A DNA stretch of 64,000 nt from Acetobacter sacchari (GCF_017377715.1 NZ_JAFVMF010000005.1:124001-188000), one strand, 5' to 3'. Counted from the first letter of the stretch, positions 38,418 to 48,380 are shown. Numbers and translations are program-made. Notes: generated from the letters alone by a model not told the origin.

Positions 38418-39251
38418 ATGAAGCACTGGCGTATTGAACAAATGGACTGGGATAGCTTCCAGCCATCCCGTGTGGACCCTGATATTATCGCCGTCGTGAA
38501 GGCCGCTTCCGTCGTCGAACGGAACGGCGTGGACTACGCGGTCTATCTTAACGGCGTTTTTTCGGACGATGCGGATTTTCAGAAGGCCGCCGACAACTGG
38601 GCGGTTGAGGAAGTGCAGCATGGCGACGCGCTTGGTCGCTGGGCCATGCTCGCCGATCCGACCTGGAATTATCCGGAGGCGTTTGAGCGCTATCGTTCCA
38701 AATTTTCGATCGACCTGAACGCGACCTCCTCCGTTCGCGGCTCCCGAACCGGGGAACTGATCGCCCGGTGCATGGTGGAAACGGGCACGTCGTCCTTCTA
38801 CTCGGCGTTGGCCGACGCGACCGACGAACCGCTGCTCAAGGCGATCTGCAAGCAAATCGCGGCTGACGAGTACCGTCATTTCAAGCTGTTTTACGACCAT
38901 ATGCAACGCTACCTGAAGCGCGAGCGTCTGGGCGCGTGGACGCGTGCGCGCATCGCGCTTGGCCGTGTGACGGAAAGCGAGGACGACGAACTCGCCTCCG
39001 CCTACCACACCACGAACGAGCCCGAATCGATGTCCTATGACCGGAAACGCTGCATCGCGGCGTATATGTCCCGAGCGATGGGCGTTTATCGCCGCAAGCA
39101 TCTGGACCGGGTCACGGGCATGATCTTCAAGACAATCGGTTTTCGCCCCCATGGCCGCCTGCATTCTCTGGCCTGCTCGCTGACCTATGTGCTCGTGCGG
39201 ATGCGTCAGAAGAGCTTCGCCCGCGCGGCGTCGGCCACCGCCTCAGCCTGA
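38418..39251 (+). CDS. Ferritin-like di-iron family protein
   Basis: The 277-residue protein is mainly helical with pairs of E..EExxH-type motifs: AVEEVQHGD near residue 70 and AADEYRHFK near 150, with further glutamates such as MVETGTSS near 117. This fits the ferritin-like superfamily (rubrerythrin or acyl-ACP desaturase related). No signal peptide is seen. Function could be oxygenase, desaturase or hydroxylase; sequence does not decide. The next gene, an M13 peptidase, is on the same strand 75 bases on and is probably unrelated, since a GC-rich hairpin (about 39267-39289) lies between. Confidence 0.75.
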   Translation: MKHWRIEQMDWDSFQPSRVDPDIIAVVKAASVVERNGVDYAVYLNGVFSDDADFQKAADNWAVEEVQHGDALGRWAMLADPTWNYPEAFERYRSKFSIDLNATSSVRGSRTGELIARCMVETGTSSFYSALADATDEPLLKAICKQIAADEYRHFKLFYDHMQRYLKRERLGAWTRARIALGRVTESEDDELASAYHTTNEPESMSYDRKRCIAAYMSRAMGVYRRKHLDRVTGMIFKTIGFRPHGRLHSLACSLTYVLVRMRQKSFARAASATASA

Positions 39252-39326
39252 GGCGAGCATTTCCAACGGGAGGGGCCGACCCTCTCCCGAAACAGACGTC
39301 GTTCCAACAAAAAGAGGAAATCCCGA

Positions 39327-41480
39327 ATGGTACGTTCGATTGCGGCGTTTGGGGCTGCGAGCCTGCGCCCTGCCTCGCGCGATGCTTCGTCCTGCGCGAC
39401 GTTAGCGGGTGTCCCGCGTCGGCGCGTCTTCGCCACGCTGCTCGCGACATGCGCTTTCGGATCGCTTCTGGCCGCCGGGCAGGCAGGCGCCGCGACCCAG
39501 ACGAAGCAGCAGACAGCCTTCGGAACCTGGGGGTTCGATCTCGCGGGACGCGACACGGCAGTCAAACCGGGCGACAACTTCTTCGAATACGCCAACGGGA
39601 CGGAAGTGCGCGCCATCGTGATCCCACCCGATCGCACCTCTTTCGGTCCGTTCGACCGGCTGCGCGAGCTGTCGCGTGAGCGGGTGCGGACGATTCTGAC
39701 CGATCTGGCGAAGAAGCCGAGCGCCGATCCGAAAACCAGCGACGAGAAGCTGGCGACGTATTACACGACGCTGATGGACGCGGCGGCCATCGAGAAACTC
39801 GGCGCCGCCCCTCTTGCGGAAGATCTGGCGGCCAACCGCGCCGTGGCGACGCCCGCGGCTTTCGCTCACCTCACAGGCGCTGGCCAGAGTTCGTTCCAGT
39901 ATTCCGCCTTCGCGATGGGGATCCAGCCGGACGCGAAGGATCCGACGCACTTCGCCATCTATGTCGATCAGGGCGGCACGGGCCTGCCGGATCGGGATTA
40001 TTACCTGAAGCCGGAATTCGCCGCGAAGAAGCAGGCGTATCAGGCCTATATCGAGAAGATGCTCGGTCTGGTCGGGTGGCCCGATGCGAAGGCTCGTGCT
40101 GCCGATATCGTCGCCTTCGAGACGTCGATCGCGCAGGTCCAGTGGGCGCGCGCCGACATGCGCGACCCGGACAAGACTTATAACCCTCGCTCGGTGGCGG
40201 AACTGAAGGCTCAGGCCCCCGGCTTCGACTGGGATGCGTGGCTCGCCGGGGCTGGCATTACGACTGCGCAGGCGGATGCGGCGAAGCTGATTGTCGAAGA
40301 GCCGTCCGCAATTACGGGCGAAGCGAAGATCCTCGGGCAGACGCCGCTGCCGATCTTGCAGGCCTGGCTTGCATTCCATCTGGCGGACAACGCGGCGTCG
40401 GACCTGTCGGATGCTTTTGTGCAGGCGTCTTACGAGTTCAACAACAAGACGCTGGCCGGGCAGCCGCAACTCGCGGAGCGTTGGAAGCGTGTCACCGACG
40501 CGACCGATCACGCCATGGGCTGGGCGCTCGGGAAGATCTATGCCGATCGTTATTTCCCGCCCGAGAGTCGGGCGAAGATGCAAGCGCTGACGCAAAAGCT
40601 CAAAGCTGCGTTCCGCGTGCGCCTCGAGCATAATGCGTGGATGTCGGCGCAGACGCGTGAAGCGGCGATCCGCAAACTCGACAACTTCGAGATCCAGATC
40701 GGTTACCCGAAAAAATGGCGTGATTACGCGTCTCTCACCGTGCGTCCGGGAGACGCTTACGGCAACGCCGCTCGCGCCATTGGCTTCGAATGGAACTATT
40801 GGCTGGGGCATCTGGGTAAGCCGGTCGATCGTGACGAGTGGGATATGACCCCGCAGACGGTCAATGCCTACAACAACCCGGTGTTCAACGAAGTGGTCTT
40901 CCCGGCTTCCATTCTGCAAGCGCCGTTCTTCGATCCGAAGGCCGATCCCGCGATCAACTACGGCGCCATCGGCGGCGTGATCGGTCACGAAATGACGCAC
41001 GGCTTCGACGACGAGGGCCGGAAATTCGACGAGCATGGCCGCCTGAAGGATTGGTGGACCAAGGAGGACGCGGCGCGGTTCGACGCGCTCGGCGCGAAGT
41101 ATGGCGCGCAATACGACGCGTTCGAGGTGCTGCCGGGCGTGCACCTGAACGGCAAGCTGACGATGGGCGAGAACATCGCTGATCTTGGTGGAATCACCCT
41201 GGCGGTCGACGCCTACCGTGCGTCTCTGGGCGGCAAGGCGGCGCCGGTCGTCGCAGGCCTGACCGGCGACCAGCGGGTGTTCCTCGGCTGGGCGCAGGTC
41301 TGGCGGCAGAAGGTGCGCGACGATCGCGCGCGCCAGCTTGCGGTCGTGGACCCCCATTCGGCCCCTGCTGCGCGCGTGAACCTGCCGATGCACAATGTCG
41401 ACGCCTGGTATGATGCGTGGAATGTGCAGCCGGGAGAGAAGCTGTATCTGGCGCCGGACGCACGCGTTAAAATCTGGTAG
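39327..41480 (+). CDS. M13-family zinc metallopeptidase (PepO/neprilysin type), exported
   Basis: The 717-residue protein has an unusually long N-terminal leader, with a basic patch (RRR near 31) and hydrophobic core ending AGAA near 55, which fits export to the periplasm. The zinc motif HEMTH is at 554-558, the downstream ENIADLGG glutamate lies about 60 residues later, and the N-terminal domain of the M13 family precedes it. These enzymes cleave small peptides. AGAGGAAA precedes the start. A loose inverted repeat after the stop (about 41495-41526) may end the transcript. Confidence 0.93.
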   Translation: MVRSIAAFGAASLRPASRDASSCATLAGVPRRRVFATLLATCAFGSLLAAGQAGAATQTKQQTAFGTWGFDLAGRDTAVKPGDNFFEYANGTEVRAIVIPPDRTSFGPFDRLRELSRERVRTILTDLAKKPSADPKTSDEKLATYYTTLMDAAAIEKLGAAPLAEDLAANRAVATPAAFAHLTGAGQSSFQYSAFAMGIQPDAKDPTHFAIYVDQGGTGLPDRDYYLKPEFAAKKQAYQAYIEKMLGLVGWPDAKARAADIVAFETSIAQVQWARADMRDPDKTYNPRSVAELKAQAPGFDWDAWLAGAGITTAQADAAKLIVEEPSAITGEAKILGQTPLPILQAWLAFHLADNAASDLSDAFVQASYEFNNKTLAGQPQLAERWKRVTDATDHAMGWALGKIYADRYFPPESRAKMQALTQKLKAAFRVRLEHNAWMSAQTREAAIRKLDNFEIQIGYPKKWRDYASLTVRPGDAYGNAARAIGFEWNYWLGHLGKPVDRDEWDMTPQTVNAYNNPVFNEVVFPASILQAPFFDPKADPAINYGAIGGVIGHEMTHGFDDEGRKFDEHGRLKDWWTKEDAARFDALGAKYGAQYDAFEVLPGVHLNGKLTMGENIADLGGITLAVDAYRASLGGKAAPVVAGLTGDQRVFLGWAQVWRQKVRDDRARQLAVVDPHSAPAARVNLPMHNVDAWYDAWNVQPGEKLYLAPDARVKIW

Positions 41481-41605
41481 ACGGTCGCGCAGTCCCGCCC
41501 GTCGCCATTTGCGCGGGGTGGCGGGAAGCTGACACCGGTCCTGTTCTGGCGGGACGATGAACCCGACCTCCGGCCTCCGCTGGCGCGGTCGTGGAGGATG
41601 GTTTT

Positions 41606-42355
41606 ATGACGACATTGACCCTCGGTTATCGCAACGCTCCCGAGCACGCCGCTGTCGCAGCCGCCGTGGCGCGTGTGCTTGAAGCGCATGACATGGAGCC
41701 GGAATACGTCACCGGCCCCGATCAGGCGCTGACCGAGATGCTTGAAAGCGGTGAGCTCGACGTGTTCGCAACCGCGTGGTTGCCGAGCGTGGACGCCGCC
41801 TGGGTTTCGGAGACGGTGGAGGCGCGGGGCGATCTTTACCGTCCCACGTTCTGCTGTTGCGTCGCCGACACGCCGGAACTGGCGGGCGTCGCGTCTCTGT
41901 CGGATCTTGCCGCATCGTCCGCTTCGCGAAATCTGCTTGTGCCTGCTTCCGTCCTGCCGCGTGTGCGGCAGATGGTGGGAAGTTACGGGCTGACGGAAGC
42001 AGGGTTCACCATTGAGGCGCTGCCGGATGAGGAGGCGTTTGAGGCTCTGGCCGCCGCTTTCGCCGCAGGAGAGCCGGTCGTGGCGGCGTTGTTTGCGCCG
42101 AACTTCCTGTTGCATCGTTACGCGCTTCGGACGCTGAACGACCCGCGCGGCGCGCTGGGTGGGGAACAGACGGCGCAGCTTCTGATCAACCGTAGCCGGG
42201 CGGAGAGGCTGGACTCCGATCTGCTGGACGAACTCGACGAACTCACGCTGGGCAATCGCGTCGTCAGCGCGCTGGACGACGCCGTGCGCCATGGCGGCAT
42301 GACAGCCGATGACGCAGCCGAAGCGTGGCAACGGGGACGCCTGCTGCCACGCTGA
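41606..42355 (+). CDS. Glycine betaine/proline-binding (OpuAC-like) protein lacking a signal peptide
   Basis: The chain of 249 residues matches the substrate-binding domain of glycine betaine/choline ABC transporters: ELDVFATAWLPSVDAAWV corresponds to the family DVFxxxWLP region. There is no signal peptide or lipobox, so it should stay in the cytosol, and no permease or ATPase gene is nearby. I chose the ATG at 41606 because GGAGG lies eight bases before it, while the GTG at 41591 sits on the Shine-Dalgarno itself. It may be a cytosolic sensor or a relic. The next gene begins 37 bases on. Confidence 0.72.
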   Translation: MTTLTLGYRNAPEHAAVAAAVARVLEAHDMEPEYVTGPDQALTEMLESGELDVFATAWLPSVDAAWVSETVEARGDLYRPTFCCCVADTPELAGVASLSDLAASSASRNLLVPASVLPRVRQMVGSYGLTEAGFTIEALPDEEAFEALAAAFAAGEPVVAALFAPNFLLHRYALRTLNDPRGALGGEQTAQLLINRSRAERLDSDLLDELDELTLGNRVVSALDDAVRHGGMTADDAAEAWQRGRLLPR

Positions 42356-42392
42356 CGCATGACGCGTCTTCACGCGGATACTGGAGGCGCCG

Positions 42393-43427
42393 ATGGTCGT
42401 TGATGTGGCGAGGCTGCGGACACTGATAGTTGGCGCTGCGGCCGGGCCCCCGTCCTGGGTCGCCGATGCGGTCACTCTCTGGCGTGACGACGTGATAAAC
42501 GTCTGGGAAGAGGCGTCGCGTAGCGATGCGGGGACATGCCTCGATACACTCCCGATCGATGACGACGCCGGTTTCGATCTGATTCTATGCGCTGCCCCGC
42601 TCGACGCGCCGAACGGGGCGCAGCGGCTGCTTGAGCGGCTGTCCGGACTGCTGAGCGTCAACGGCGTAATTCTGGCTGCCGCACGTGTTGGCGAGCCCGC
42701 GAACGAAGACGCCGTGCTGAGCGGTCTTTTCGAAAAGGCGCCGGCCGCGTCGAAGGAAGACGTTGCCGGGTGTTTTGCTCGACTTCGGGAGCCCCCTTCA
42801 CGTGCTGCGGCGGTCGTCGCGACGCCGCCCGTCATGCCTGACGACGGTGGCCCCCGTTACACGATCCCGGAGCTTTCGGCGCTGGTCGAAGCCGCAGGGC
42901 TCACAATCGACGATCCATATCCGCGCGCCTGCTACGACATCGCGCTTCTACTGGAAAGTCAGCCGTTTCTGCTTGATTGTGCAGCCAACCTGTCCGCTTC
43001 GGAGCGTCGGGCGGCGGCGTTCGCATTATGCGTCCCCGAGGTTCCGCCCGGCGAAACCCTGCTGCATGTCGTCTCACTTCGTCCTGCCTCAGCTCCGGCG
43101 CGATCGTATGACGCTTCGGCGATTCCCGTGCTGTTTGGCTGCACCGGCATCGCTCTCTCCATGTCGATGACGGACGATCATTTCCTGCCGGTTCGGATCG
43201 GGGCTACGGCGACGATGCTGCCGTTACCGCCGCAAGCGCGTGGAATTGCGCCGCTTATCGACGGACGGCGTGAGATCGCCGACCTTGCCCGCATGCTCGC
43301 CACGCGCGGCGTAAATCAGGCCCAGTTCGATGGCGTGTGGGGCGAGATGGCGGCGACCCTGCAGGCCCTCGGGGCGCTCGGCTTTCGGAGCCGTGTATCG
43401 TCCGATGGCGACCCACGGACGTCGTGA
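42393..43427 (+). CDS. Methyltransferase-like protein with a degenerate SAM site, unknown function
   Basis: The 344-residue protein has a Rossmann-like pattern, FDLILCAAPLDAPNGAQRLLERL near residues 54-76 and IPELSALVEAAGLTI near 158, which recalls SAM methyltransferases. The glycine-rich SAM loop is not recognisable at the start (LIVGAAAGPPSW). The C-terminal 80 residues contain LIDGRREIADLARML, similar to a winged-helix segment. It has a GGAGG ribosome binding site. Its stop overlaps the GTG of the next gene. I could not assign a reaction; it may be a scaffold or an inactive enzyme. Confidence 0.55.
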   Translation: MVVDVARLRTLIVGAAAGPPSWVADAVTLWRDDVINVWEEASRSDAGTCLDTLPIDDDAGFDLILCAAPLDAPNGAQRLLERLSGLLSVNGVILAAARVGEPANEDAVLSGLFEKAPAASKEDVAGCFARLREPPSRAAAVVATPPVMPDDGGPRYTIPELSALVEAAGLTIDDPYPRACYDIALLLESQPFLLDCAANLSASERRAAAFALCVPEVPPGETLLHVVSLRPASAPARSYDASAIPVLFGCTGIALSMSMTDDHFLPVRIGATATMLPLPPQARGIAPLIDGRREIADLARMLATRGVNQAQFDGVWGEMAATLQALGALGFRSRVSSDGDPRTS

Positions 43428-43930
43428 CGCCTGTCATAATTTTCGGCGCGGCCTTGCGTCCCGATGGAAGCGCGACGGAGACGTTGCGTCGCAGGATCGC
43501 TGCCGCTGTGGCTCATGGTCGCCGGATCGGCGACGCGCTCTATCTGCCTACAGGCGGCGTCCCACGGTCGGGCGTCACCGAGGCTCAGGTGATGACCGCT
43601 CTGCTGCTGGACGCAGGAATCGCGCGATCCGCGATTCTTCCGGAAGATCGCGCGCGCGACACCTGCGATTCGGTTCTGATCTGTTCGGATATGTTGCGCG
43701 AACTGGGGCATCGTGGGGCGGTGTCCATCGTGACCAGCGATTTTCACATGATGCGTTGCGCGGCGATGGCGCTGTTCGCCGGTTGGAATATCACGCGCGT
43801 TCCCGCCACCGCGCTGCACCCGCGCGGCCGCGCGTGGCGGATGTGGGTTTGGGCGCGCGAATTCCCGGCTACAGCGTGGGATGTGGCGCTCGTCGCCCTG
43901 TGGCGCGCTGGGGTGATGAAGACGCCCTGA
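43424..43930 (+). CDS. YdcF/DUF218-family protein
   Basis: The protein of 168 residues matches the DUF218 (YdcF/SanA/ElyC) family: IIFGAALRPDG at the start, PTGGVPRSGVTEAQVM, ARDTCDSVLICSDML and IVTSDFHMMRCAAMA. Members bind nucleotides or act in envelope integrity; no membrane helix is predicted at the N-terminus here. The GTG start overlaps the stop of the upstream gene (GTGA), so the pair is coupled. Confidence 0.82.
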   Translation: MTPVIIFGAALRPDGSATETLRRRIAAAVAHGRRIGDALYLPTGGVPRSGVTEAQVMTALLLDAGIARSAILPEDRARDTCDSVLICSDMLRELGHRGAVSIVTSDFHMMRCAAMALFAGWNITRVPATALHPRGRAWRMWVWAREFPATAWDVALVALWRAGVMKTP

Positions 43931-44195
43931 GCCATGCGTGGGGCGGTCGGCCCGGTTGACACAGGGTGCGGATTTTCTTCATCAGGACGCGCGACGCTGT
44001 AATGGCGGCGTCGCTGAGGCAGGTTGGGCGTCTTTTTCGATAGCCGCATTGTTCTGCGGCGTGTCGCGAAATCGGATGAAACGCCAGCTGTCTCCTTCGT
44101 CGCGCCCGACGTAACGGGCTTGCGGCCAATTCATCATCTGACAGGACGTCTCGAGGGCTCAGCGGGCGCCTTGTTGCGTCGCTCTGGAGTGGTTC

Positions 44196-45167
44196 ATGCC
44201 CGTTTTTGCTTTCGTATTTCCCGGTCAGGGAAGCCAGTTTCCCGGTATGGGAGCCGATCTTGCCGAGGCTTTCCCGATCGCCCGCGAGGTTTTCCAGGAA
44301 GTCGACGACGCCCTGAACCAGCATCTGTCGAAGATCGTTTTCGAGGGACCGGCTGACGCGCTGACCAGTACGGAAAACACACAGCCAGCGTTGATGGCCG
44401 TGTCTATGGCGGTGCTGCGGGTTCTGGAGAAGGAGGGCGGCTTCACTCTGGGGCAAAAAGCGACGTTGGTCGCGGGCCACTCGCTCGGTGAATATGCGGC
44501 GCTCGCCGCCGCCGGGGCGTTCGGTGTGGCGCAGGCCGCACGCCTGTTGCGCCTGCGCGGCGAGGCGATGCAGCGCGCGGTTCCGGCCGGAGAGGGCGGC
44601 ATGGCGGCGTTGATTGGCGTGGACGCCGAACAGGCCCGCGCGATCTGCGAAGGCGCTGCAATCGTTTCCGAAGAGGGCAAGCCGGACCGTCTCGAGACGA
44701 TCGAACTCGCCAACGACAACGGTGGCGGCCAGATTGTCATTTCCGGGCGGATCGGGGCGATCGAGCGCTCTCTGGTCATCGCCAAGGAGAAGGGCGCCAA
44801 ACGAGCGGTGAAGCTTCCCGTGTCGGCGCCGTTCCACTCCTCGCTGATGCGTCCTGCGGCCGACGCCATGGGTGAAGCGCTGGAGCGCGAGACGATCGCG
44901 GCGCCCGTCGTGCCTCTGGTCGCCAATGTGACGGCGGCCAAGGTCACGGCCCCTGACACGATCCGCGATCTGCTGGTGCGTCAGGTGACCGGAACGGTGC
45001 GCTGGCGCGAAAGCGTCGAGGCGATGGCAGGCATGGGCGTGGACACGTTCGTCGAAATTGGCGCGGGCAAGGTCCTTTCGGGGCTTATCCGCCGCATTGC
45101 GCCTGATGCGGCTGCGCGTTCGGTGGGAAGTGTGGCGGATGTCGAGGCGTTTTTGAAAGGCGTCTAA
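44196..45167 (+). CDS. fabD: Malonyl-CoA:ACP transacylase
   Basis: FabD transfers malonyl from CoA to the acyl carrier protein. The N-terminal FPGQGSQFPGMG, the active serine S96 in GHSLGEY, and the later APFHSSLM histidine segment are all intact. The length of 323 residues is normal. The order fabD-fabG-acpP-fabF matches the classic fatty acid gene cluster. Confidence 0.97.
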   Translation: MPVFAFVFPGQGSQFPGMGADLAEAFPIAREVFQEVDDALNQHLSKIVFEGPADALTSTENTQPALMAVSMAVLRVLEKEGGFTLGQKATLVAGHSLGEYAALAAAGAFGVAQAARLLRLRGEAMQRAVPAGEGGMAALIGVDAEQARAICEGAAIVSEEGKPDRLETIELANDNGGGQIVISGRIGAIERSLVIAKEKGAKRAVKLPVSAPFHSSLMRPAADAMGEALERETIAAPVVPLVANVTAAKVTAPDTIRDLLVRQVTGTVRWRESVEAMAGMGVDTFVEIGAGKVLSGLIRRIAPDAAARSVGSVADVEAFLKGV

Positions 45168-45586
45168 AACAGATTATTTTCCGCTGAATTCTGGCTCAGT
45201 GGAAATATTATGACTGATTGTTTGAACGAGCATCGGGTCCTGGTGAACTCACTCAAGTTGAACAGGATCTGCTTCAGGGGTTTCGACGCCACAACATCCG
45301 CCTGATGCGGGTGGGCGCGTTTCTTTATTGCGTTCGTGGCGTCGCAACGGCGTCATCGCCCGGATTTAGGTCTGGCCTTGTCTGTAGATTCGTTGTGGGC
45401 GGCTGTCGCCGACGACGGCAGGCTGTCCTATAGGGGCAGGGAGAAAGAGGCGGGTCGTCCCCAAACCCAGAGGAGTTTCTTCTGCGTGGCGGTGCGGCTG
45501 GCTTCGGCTGCATTGGTTTAGCGTGAACGTTGGATGGGCGGTTCGCCTCCAATACATTCGGGCGCGCGACAGATACGGAAAACGGA
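45168..45586. other. Intergenic region between fabD and fabG
   Basis: About 420 bases, unusually long inside a fab cluster. Small open frames (45218-45433, 45325-46026 minus) look like shadows. The region may hold a separate fabG promoter, which I cannot localise. Confidence 0.4.
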
Positions 45587-46327
45587 ATGTTCGATCTTAC
45601 CAAGAAAATCGCGCTCGTGACTGGCGCTTCCGGCGGCATCGGCGCTGCGATCGCTCGGCGCCTGCACGAGCAGGGGGCGACTGTCGTCCTCTCGGGCACG
45701 CGCGAATCGGCTTTGACCGAACTGGCGACGGAGTTGGGCGAGCGCGCGCATGTTGTTGCGGCGGATCTGTCCGACCCGGCGGCGGCCGACCAACTTGTGG
45801 CGCGGGCGGAGGCGGCGGCGGGCGCGCCGCTCGACATTCTGGTCAATAACGCCGGACTGACCCGCGACATGTTGGCCATTCGTATGAAGGACGAGGACTG
45901 GTCGAAGGTTCTCGACGTCGATCTGGCCTCGCCGTTTCGTCTGTGCCGCGCCGCCCTCAAGGGCATGCTGCGCCGCCGCGCCGGGCGGATCGTCAACATC
46001 TCTTCCATTGTGGCGGCGACGGGCAATGGCGGGCAGGCGAACTACTCCGCAGCCAAGGCCGGTCTGGTCGGTATGACCAAATCTTTGGCGCAGGAAGTCG
46101 GTTCGCGTGGAATCACGGTGAATGTCGTGGCGCCCGGATTCGTGGCGACCGCGATGACCGATGTGCTTCCCGACGCGCAGAAGGAGAAACTGTCGGACGC
46201 GATTCCTCTCGGGCGTATGGGCGCTCCTGACGATATCGCCGCCGCGGTCGTGTATCTGGCCTCCGACGAAGCTGGCTGGGTGACGGGCAGCACGCTGCAC
46301 GTCAACGGCGGCATGGCGATGATCTGA
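45587..46327 (+). CDS. fabG: 3-oxoacyl-ACP reductase
   Basis: FabG reduces 3-ketoacyl-ACP with NADPH in each elongation cycle. The cofactor motif TGASGGIG lies at residues 12-19, NNAG near 87, and the catalytic Tyr153 and Lys157 are in NYSAAKAG. The length of 246 residues is usual. I chose the ATG at 45587 because the family N-terminus MFDLTKKIALVTG begins here; the frame opens 57 bases earlier. Confidence 0.96.
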   Translation: MFDLTKKIALVTGASGGIGAAIARRLHEQGATVVLSGTRESALTELATELGERAHVVAADLSDPAAADQLVARAEAAAGAPLDILVNNAGLTRDMLAIRMKDEDWSKVLDVDLASPFRLCRAALKGMLRRRAGRIVNISSIVAATGNGGQANYSAAKAGLVGMTKSLAQEVGSRGITVNVVAPGFVATAMTDVLPDAQKEKLSDAIPLGRMGAPDDIAAAVVYLASDEAGWVTGSTLHVNGGMAMI

Positions 46328-46691
46328 ACGCGACGACGGTCTCAACGTTACGTGGATGACCGTCATGCGCTGGGGCCTGTATCGAGGAAACACCAAGCTC
46401 CAGGCCGGGGTGTTGGGGGGAAATTCGAGACGCAAGGAGAGGGCGGAGAGAGGCGATCGTGAAGTCTGGCCGAAGGCGCAAGCATCGCGTCAGACGCATC
46501 GCCGAAGGCTTCGCTGAGCCGGTTCTCCGCAATCGCCTTGGCGAGGGTAAGAAAACCATGCTAATCGCCCCCTGCCTCGTTGGTATAGACATGGGTTGAG
46601 CCGTTCGGCCGCCCGGCCCGGCGGGTAGTCAGGCAGAACGAGCGCCTAGCAATCGCCCGCATCCCTTTGGGCACACAGGAAGCAGAGACAC
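46328..46691. other. Intergenic region between fabG and acpP
   Basis: About 360 bases with no convincing gene; the minus-strand frame 46302-46592 is arginine- and serine-rich. It probably contains the strong promoter usual for acpP, but I cannot place it. Confidence 0.4.
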
Positions 46692-46931
46692 ATGAGCGAA
46701 ATCGCTGACAAGGTTAAGAAGATCGTGGTCGAGCATCTCGGCGTCGAAGAGAGCAAGGTCACGCCGGAAGCGTCGTTCATCGACGATCTGGGCGCCGACA
46801 GCCTCGACACGGTCGAGCTGGTGATGGCCTTCGAAGAGGCGTTCAACGTCGAGATTCCGGAAGATGCGGCCGAGAAGATCGCGACCGTCAAGGACGCCAT
46901 CGACTACATCGAGAAGCAGAAGGCGGCCTGA
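46692..46931 (+). CDS. acpP: Acyl carrier protein
   Basis: The acidic 79-residue protein carries the phosphopantetheine serine S37 in the GADSLDTVE motif and the expected four-helix pattern. It shuttles acyl chains in fatty acid synthesis. A hairpin with T-run lies 18 bases after the stop, which would allow excess acpP message relative to fabF. Confidence 0.98.
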   Translation: MSEIADKVKKIVVEHLGVEESKVTPEASFIDDLGADSLDTVELVMAFEEAFNVEIPEDAAEKIATVKDAIDYIEKQKAA

Positions 46932-46949
46932 GGCCCCAAGGCTTACGGC

Positions 46950-46981
46950 GGGCTCCGGTTATAGGCGGAGCCCCCTTTTTC
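46950..46981 (+). terminator. Rho-independent terminator after acpP
   Basis: An eight-base G+C-rich stem (46950-46957 with 46966-46973) and eight-base loop is followed by CC and a run of Ts. It lies between acpP and fabF and should reduce read-through. Confidence 0.85.
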
Positions 46982-47006
46982 ACGCTGGAATGAGGAGCGG
47001 ACTAGC

Positions 47007-48293
47007 TTGCTGCAGTCGGCTGGATCTGATTTGGGCCGGAGACGCGTCGTCGTCACAGGCATGGGCATGGTGACGCCGCTGGGCGTCGGCGTCGAGAACG
47101 TCTGGGGGCGTCTTGTCGCTGGCGAGAGCGGAATCGGCCGTATCCGGTCTTTCGATCCGAGCGAACTCGCCGCGCATGTCGCGGGCGAGGTTCCCGAAGG
47201 ACCGACGGCCGAAGGCAAACTGACGCTCGACGAGTGGGTCGCTCCAAAAGATCAGCGGAAAATGGACCGCTTCATCCATCTCGGCCTTGTGGCTGCGACT
47301 GAAGCTGTTCTGGATTCGGGATGGATGCCGGAGGCGGAGGAAGACCGTTGCGCCACAGGCGTGATGATCGGCTCCGGCATCGGCGGCCTCCAGACCATTT
47401 ATGACGCCTCGATTACGGTGCACGAGGGGCGGGCGAAGCGTCTTTCGCCGTTCTTCATCCCGTCGGCCCTGACGAATCTCGTATCAGGTCATCTCTCGAT
47501 CAAATACGGCTTCAAGGGTCCGAACCATTCAGCCGTCACCGCATGCGCTACTGGCGTTCATGCGATTGGCGATGCGGCCCGCCTGATCATGCTTGGCGAC
47601 GCCGACGTCATGATCGCAGGCGGGGCTGAGGCGGCCGTGTGCAAACTCGGTATCGCCGGGTTCTGTTCGGCTCGCGCGCTGGCCACCAGTTTCAACGAAA
47701 CGCCCGAGCGCGCTTCACGTCCGTGGGACAAGGACCGCGATGGTTTCGTCATGGGCGAAGGCGCAGGCATCGTCGTGCTCGAGGAATACGAGCACGCAAA
47801 AGCGCGTGGCGCGAAAATTTACGGCGAGATAATCGGCTACGGCATGTCCGGAGACGCCCATCACATTACGGCTCCGGCCGAGGGACATGAGGGCGCGTTC
47901 CGGGCGATGAAGGCGGCGCTGAAAAGCGGGGGCGTCACGCCCGGCGAAATCGGCTACGTCAATGCTCACGGCACGTCGACGATGGCCGACGATCTGGAGC
48001 TTGAGGCGGTCGAGCGTCTGTTCGGCGATGATGCCTCCAAGGTGGCGATGTCCTCGACGAAATCCGCCATCGGGCATCTGCTCGGTGCGGCGGGCGCAGT
48101 CGAGACGATGTTCTCCCTGCTTGCGATTCGCGATCAGGTCGCTCCGCCGACGCTCAACCTCGACAACCCATCGCGCGAAAGCGCCATCGACCGTGTCGCG
48201 CATGAGTCGCAGGCCCGCAAGGTGAACGTCGCGCTGTCGAACAGCTTCGGCTTCGGCGGCACCAACGCCAGCATCCTGGTGCGCGGCGTCTGA
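47007..48293 (+). CDS. fabF: 3-oxoacyl-ACP synthase II
   Basis: FabF condenses malonyl-ACP with acyl-ACP. The catalytic cysteine C180 lies in VTACATGVHA, and the two histidines in NAHGTSTMADD and KSAIGHLLGAAG complete the Cys-His-His triad. The length is 428 residues. The start is a TTG with GGAG nine bases upstream; a later start is possible since the conserved part begins at RRRVVVTG. Confidence 0.95.
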   Translation: MLQSAGSDLGRRRVVVTGMGMVTPLGVGVENVWGRLVAGESGIGRIRSFDPSELAAHVAGEVPEGPTAEGKLTLDEWVAPKDQRKMDRFIHLGLVAATEAVLDSGWMPEAEEDRCATGVMIGSGIGGLQTIYDASITVHEGRAKRLSPFFIPSALTNLVSGHLSIKYGFKGPNHSAVTACATGVHAIGDAARLIMLGDADVMIAGGAEAAVCKLGIAGFCSARALATSFNETPERASRPWDKDRDGFVMGEGAGIVVLEEYEHAKARGAKIYGEIIGYGMSGDAHHITAPAEGHEGAFRAMKAALKSGGVTPGEIGYVNAHGTSTMADDLELEAVERLFGDDASKVAMSSTKSAIGHLLGAAGAVETMFSLLAIRDQVAPPTLNLDNPSRESAIDRVAHESQARKVNVALSNSFGFGGTNASILVRGV

Positions 48294-48380
48294 CGCGCAG
48301 CCGATCGCAGTTCACGCGAGGTCCCAAAGCCTGGCCGTCACGCCATGGCGCGGTTCCTCGGGTAGCCTTACAGGACCAAC

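Noticed and set aside
39402-42835. Two long minus-strand frames (663 and 540 residues)
   Set aside because: They are antisense to the M13 peptidase, OpuAC-like and methyltransferase-like genes and have arginine/histidine-rich, domain-free translations.
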